In this document: positions 60,449-64,000 of the stretch, piece by piece
How the letters are laid out: each line of letters starts with the position of its first letter
Position numbering within the stretch: position 1 is the first letter of the stretch
Assembly (NCBI GenBank): GCA_963803775.1
Contig: CAWDNS010000007.1
Coordinates: forward strand, 1,364,001-1,428,000
DNA length: 64,000 nucleotides
Source of the DNA: JABCZH01 sp963803775
GTDB taxonomy: Bacteria; Acidobacteriota; Terriglobia; Terriglobales; Acidobacteriaceae
Reading direction: 5' to 3'
Made by a program: the position numbers and the translations under genes
The notes under the pieces: model-generated
The model's input: only the letters and a program-made list of their open reading frames with translations
Told to the model about the DNA's origin: nothing
The model's database searches: none

Positions 60449-60551
60449 AGGCTGAGAGCAACTGAAGGGGAGCGCTCGCGTATGTTACCGCAGGCGCCTG
60501 GGCGAAGACAATCCGTTTGTTTACCAGGCACTGATTCTATAATTACCCGGC

Positions 60552-61646
60552 GTGCTGGTTGCTGAATTCAACTACTCTCTTCCCGCCGATTTGATTGCCC
60601 AGGAGTCACTTCCCGACCGGGCAGCTTCCCGGTTGTTGCGGCTGGAGCGGTCGTCCGGGAAATTGGCGGATGGCTGGTTTCGGGAGTTTCCGGAACTGCT
60701 GCGAGCCGACGATCTCGTCGTCTTCAATAACACCAAGGTATTTCCAGCACGGCTTTATGGGCAGCGAAGTGGCGTAAGGGCGCAGCCGATTAGCGCGCAA
60801 AACCCAGCGGCGAAGGATTTTCTGAAGGGCCGGGTAGAAGTGCTGTTGACGCGGCAGGTATCGCCGGAGCCGAACGAGTGGGAATGCCTAGTGCGGCCGG
60901 GAAGAAAGATCGGCATAGGTGAAAAGCTGTTCTTCGGGGAGCACGGTGAACTACAAGCTGAGGTCGTAGAGCGAGGCAGCTTTGGGGAGCGGCGGATAAG
61001 ATTTGATTCTGCGGTGGATTTTTGGAAGATGCTTGACCGGTTGGGTCATGTGCCGCTGCCGCCCTATATTGACCGAGCGGACCAGCCGGGTGATCGGGAG
61101 CGGTATCAGACCGTCTATGCCCGGGAGCGCGGGTCCGTCGCTGCGCCAACGGCAGGTCTTCACTTCACGCCGGAAGTGCTAAATCGGATGCACGAGCGGG
61201 GCGTTGAAATGGCGGAGATCACGCTTCATGTTGGGCTGGGAACCTTTCAGCCGGTACGCGTGGACCGGGTGGAGGACCACCGGTTACACCGCGAATCTTA
61301 TGTGATCTCAGACGAGGCAGCTGAGAAGATTAACCGGGCGCTCGGGGCTGGCCGGAGAGTGGTGGCGGTGGGGACGACAACGGTGCGAACGCTGGAGTAT
61401 GCGGCGGCTGGATCGGGCACGGGCAGAGTCGAACCCGGCGGGGGAGAAGCAGACATTTTCATCTATCCGGGATACAAATTTCGTGTGGTGAGCGCAATGC
61501 TGACCAATTTCCATTTGCCGCAATCTACTCTGCTAATGCTGGTCTGCGCATTAGGCGGGAAAGAGCGGGTGTTGGATGCTTACAAACATGCGGTGGCGGA
61601 GAAATATCGCTTCTACTCGTATGGGGATTGCATGTTTGTGGAGTGA
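60552..61646 (+). CDS. queA: tRNA preQ1(34) S-adenosylmethionine ribosyltransferase-isomerase
   Basis: Adds the ribosyl moiety of SAM to 7-aminomethyl-7-deazaguanine in tRNA during queuosine synthesis. 364 residues: FNYSLPADLIAQESLPDRAA, DLVVFNNTKVFPARLYGQRS, YARERGSVAAPTAGLHFTPE, ITLHVGLGTFQPVRVDRVED, HRESYVISDEAAEKINRALG and VSAMLTNFHLPQSTLLMLVC. A short insert (about residues 75-90, GVRAQPISAQNPAAKDFLKG) is seen after the N-terminal strand. GTG start. Divergent from the aldolase. Confidence 0.95.
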   Translation: MLVAEFNYSLPADLIAQESLPDRAASRLLRLERSSGKLADGWFREFPELLRADDLVVFNNTKVFPARLYGQRSGVRAQPISAQNPAAKDFLKGRVEVLLTRQVSPEPNEWECLVRPGRKIGIGEKLFFGEHGELQAEVVERGSFGERRIRFDSAVDFWKMLDRLGHVPLPPYIDRADQPGDRERYQTVYARERGSVAAPTAGLHFTPEVLNRMHERGVEMAEITLHVGLGTFQPVRVDRVEDHRLHRESYVISDEAAEKINRALGAGRRVVAVGTTTVRTLEYAAAGSGTGRVEPGGGEADIFIYPGYKFRVVSAMLTNFHLPQSTLLMLVCALGGKERVLDAYKHAVAEKYRFYSYGDCMFVE

Positions 61647-61706
61647 CCGCCCGGCAGCCTATTCCATGCTTTGGGGCGATATACTAATTGGTTGGAGGGG
61701 AAAAAC

Positions 61707-62291
61707 ATGGGTACACAGATACTGGCGAAACAGGTTTCAATCGAGGATTTTGTCGCCGGATTGCGTAAGTTCTCCGAGCCGGCGTTCCGTGGGACGGAGC
61801 AGATTTTTCAGTTTCTCGAACAGAATCCGGTGGCTCCGGATACATTGGAGCGCTATCTCACTTGGGACCGCCAGCACTATACCCGGAACCTGATCGACAA
61901 GACTCCGCTCTATGAACTGATGGCGATTTGTTGGGACATCGGACAGGTGAGTTCGGTACACAATCACCGCGACCAGAATTGTTGGATGACTGTTCCGATT
62001 GGCAGATTGCTGGTGGAAAACTACCGGGTGATTGAGCAGGAACTGGAAAAAGGCAGCTGCCGCCTGGAGGCGACAGATACGGTGGAGATGAATCCGGCTC
62101 ATCCCTGTGCAGTGGATCCCAAGGAGCCGGTGCATCGGGTGCTCAACCCCAAAGAGTTCAACCAGCGGGCGGTCAGCCTGCACGTGTACTCGCGGCCTTA
62201 TGACAGCTGCGTGGTCTATTCTCCAGAGCAAGGGACTTGCGGCGAGATCAAGCTGCATTACACGACGGAGTACGGGAAGAAAGGCTCTTAG
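61707..62291 (+). CDS. Cysteine dioxygenase-like (cupin) protein
   Basis: 194 residues. VHNHRDQNCWMTVPIGRLLV contains the H-x-H iron site; RAVSLHVYSRPYDSCVVYSP contains the third histidine. The cupin barrel and length match cysteine dioxygenase/thiol dioxygenase. The Cys of HNHxxxxCW may correspond to the Cys that cross-links to Tyr in mammalian CDO. Probably oxidises cysteine (or another thiol) to the sulfinate. It is 60 bp downstream of queA, same strand. Confidence 0.88.
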   Translation: MGTQILAKQVSIEDFVAGLRKFSEPAFRGTEQIFQFLEQNPVAPDTLERYLTWDRQHYTRNLIDKTPLYELMAICWDIGQVSSVHNHRDQNCWMTVPIGRLLVENYRVIEQELEKGSCRLEATDTVEMNPAHPCAVDPKEPVHRVLNPKEFNQRAVSLHVYSRPYDSCVVYSPEQGTCGEIKLHYTTEYGKKGS

Positions 62292-62355
62292 TTTTTGGCT
62301 CTTGGCCTTTGGCTCCTGCTCACCGTGAACGTTGCTGGCTGATAAACTTACCGCT

Positions 62356-64000
62356 GTGCCCCCAAAAAGACAAGCTGCGACCGCGACCGCTGTTCCACCA
62401 CAGCCGGAGCTCTCAGTAGTCAAAGCCCTAACCGATCCCAACCGCATTTTTCTGATTGATGCCATGTCGTTCATTTTCCGCGCCTATCATGCCATGGCGC
62501 GGCAGCGGGGGATGTCCACCAAATCCGGGGTGCCGACAGCGGCGGTTTATGTTTTTGTGAATATGCTGCGCAAGTTGCGGGATGACTTCTCGCCGCAATA
62601 TCTGGCGGCGGTGTTTGATGTGGCTGCGCCCACGTTTCGCGATCAGCAGGCTGAGGCCTTCACCACGGTGCGGAAGTTCGATCTCAAGAGCCAGACGTTC
62701 CAGGAAGTGGAGTATCACGGCTACAAAGCCAATCGCAGCGAAATGCCCGGTGATCTGGCGCAGCAGATACCGTACATACGCCGTGCACTCGAGGCCTACG
62801 GCATCCCAATTCTTCAGATGCCGGGCTACGAAGCGGACGATGTGATTGGCACGCTGGCGCGTAAAGCGGCGGAGCGAGCACATCCTGTGTATGTGGTCTC
62901 CAGCGATAAGGACATGCTGCAACTGGTGAACGACCGGGTGCAGGTTCTGAATCCGCCTAAAGATAATTTGATCTGTGACGCACAGAAAGTGGAAGAGATC
63001 CTCGGTGTGCCGCCGGAGCGAGTGGTGGATGTGATGGCCCTGCGCGGCGACTCTATCGACAACATTCCAGGCGCTCCGGGAATAGGCGACAAAGGGTCCG
63101 TCGATCTGATTCAGAGGTTCGGGACGGTCGAGCAGGCGCTGGAGCGGGCAGCGGAAGTCGAGAAGAAGACATATCGCGAGTCGCTGCAAAACAATCGCGA
63201 CAACATTCTGCTGAGCAAGCAACTGGTGACCATCGACTGCAACGTTCCGATCGAACTGGACGAGAATGCGATGAAGATGGGGGAGCCAGACAGGGAAGCG
63301 TTGCGTGAGCTGTTTACTGAGCTGGAATTTACGTCTCTGTTGAAAGAGTTGCTGCCAATTGCCGAGGTGGGCGAGGCGCATTACAGTGATGCGAAATCGG
63401 CAGCCGATGTTGAGGATGTGCTGCAAGCCATGCCTGTGGGAGGCGCGCTGGCGGTAGCGATCGAGGCAGAATCGAAGATCGCGGAAGAAGATGAAGACGA
63501 ACCCGAGGAATCCGAAAGTGGGATGTTGCCGCTGTTAGCGGAAGTAGCGCCCGCAACGCGCGGGCGCAGGATGGCCATTTCGTCGGTGCCTGGAGTCGCG
63601 GTGACGGTGTCAGCGGAGAATGAAGCAGCGGCGTCGAGGCTTAACGCTGTCCTGGCGGACGCCGGTGTGCCCAAAGTCATCCATGATTGGAAAGCGGCTG
63701 CTCATGCGGTGGCGCCGATGGGGGCCATCATACACGGGGTGCAGCATGACCCCATGCTGTATTCCTATTTGTTGGACCCAACGTATCCATCTCATCGGCT
63801 GGCCGACGTGGCTTTGCGGCGTTTCAATATGAAGGTCAGCGGAGGATTGCCGGAAGCTGCCGACGTCACGGGCAGGCTGGCGACGGTATTGCGCGCCGAA
63901 GTGGAGCAAGCGGGGCTGCTTAACCTTTACCAAGAGATCGACCTGCCCCTGGTGCCAGTGCTGACGCGGATGGAGCACGCGGGAGTCAAGATTGATCGCA
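62356..64000 (+). CDS. polA: DNA polymerase I, N-terminal part (runs off right edge)
   Basis: 548 codons present, no stop. GTG start. 5'-nuclease domain (to about 330): IFLIDAMSFIFRAYHAMARQ, GVPTAAVYVFVNMLRKLRDD, EADDVIGTLARKAAERAHPV, VVSSDKDMLQLV and GDSIDNIPGAPGIGDKGSVD. The second domain (about 330-530) corresponds to the 3'-5' exonuclease, but its catalytic acids look lost: LAVAIEAESK stands where FDTETDS is expected, and HDWKAAAHAV lacks the later Asp. The C-terminal fragment VLTRMEHAGVKIDR begins the polymerase domain. Confidence 0.92.
   Translation, partial: MPPKRQAATATAVPPQPELSVVKALTDPNRIFLIDAMSFIFRAYHAMARQRGMSTKSGVPTAAVYVFVNMLRKLRDDFSPQYLAAVFDVAAPTFRDQQAEAFTTVRKFDLKSQTFQEVEYHGYKANRSEMPGDLAQQIPYIRRALEAYGIPILQMPGYEADDVIGTLARKAAERAHPVYVVSSDKDMLQLVNDRVQVLNPPKDNLICDAQKVEEILGVPPERVVDVMALRGDSIDNIPGAPGIGDKGSVDLIQRFGTVEQALERAAEVEKKTYRESLQNNRDNILLSKQLVTIDCNVPIELDENAMKMGEPDREALRELFTELEFTSLLKELLPIAEVGEAHYSDAKSAADVEDVLQAMPVGGALAVAIEAESKIAEEDEDEPEESESGMLPLLAEVAPATRGRRMAISSVPGVAVTVSAENEAAASRLNAVLADAGVPKVIHDWKAAAHAVAPMGAIIHGVQHDPMLYSYLLDPTYPSHRLADVALRRFNMKVSGGLPEAADVTGRLATVLRAEVEQAGLLNLYQEIDLPLVPVLTRMEHAGVKIDR

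Overview
The window looks like a chromosomal segment of an Acidobacteriota bacterium, probably a soil lineage of the Terriglobia/Koribacter type. This is inferred from protein family content, not from a marker search. The pointers are many exported TPR, FecR/DUF6600 and GloVer-repeat proteins, a bactofilin, M1, M49-like and MA-type metallopeptidases, a TonB-dependent receptor with an N-terminal carboxypeptidase-regulatory-like domain, moderately high GC, and many short dispersed repeats between genes. Most genes are housekeeping or envelope functions in short, often convergent transcription units. I see no prophage, IS element, CRISPR array or rRNA operon.

Layout. 1-2.4 kb: TetR-regulated efflux operon (its HlyD subunit runs off the left edge) and D-Ala-D-Ala ligase. 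2.5-6.4 kb: CsgG-like, BNR-repeat and PsbP-like exported proteins. 6.6-7.4 kb: a deiodinase-family protein whose active-site codon is an in-frame UGA, a strong selenoprotein candidate. 7.4-15.2 kb: glutamine synthetase with twin terminators, a SulP transporter, a frameshifted SDR gene, a BlaI/MecI-type regulator with palindromic sites, an internally duplicated membrane protein, and tRNA-Pro. 15.5-25.8 kb: RNase R, bactofilin, phosphoesterase, GloVer protein, MurJ, a repeat-rich patch with a GxxExxY gene, and a class III aminotransferase. 26-33 kb: a 985-residue TPR protein, LOG protein, ThiE, DUF1905/YdeI protein, SUMF1 protein and MerR regulator.

33.1-34.6 kb: a flagellar locus with a sigma-28-type promoter, flgM, a flgN-like gene and a flgK that stops after 36 codons, where it meets the cut end of an oppositely oriented response-regulator gene. 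This is a rearrangement or assembly junction. 34.7-43.5 kb: metallopeptidases, a TPR protein and a SpoIIE-type phosphatase. 43.6-51.3 kb: SurA-type foldase, YhaM-type exonuclease, HAD hydrolase, KBL-type transferase, a HigBA-like toxin-antitoxin pair, FAH-family enzyme and PilZ protein. 51.6-57 kb: FecR/DUF6600 protein, glycosyltransferase, MacB-like permease and a Trm112-like protein. 57.2-59.7 kb: a cobalamin riboswitch followed by a BtuB-like receptor. 59.7-64 kb: class II aldolase, QueA, a cysteine dioxygenase-like protein and the start of polA, whose proofreading domain appears degenerate.

The most notable observation is the predicted selenoprotein at 6646-7359. UGA sits exactly at the Sec position of the iodothyronine-deiodinase motif. 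Reading continues in frame into the rest of the family fold, and a bacterial-SECIS-like hairpin lies just downstream. No Sec machinery genes are visible here, so decoding depends on genes elsewhere.
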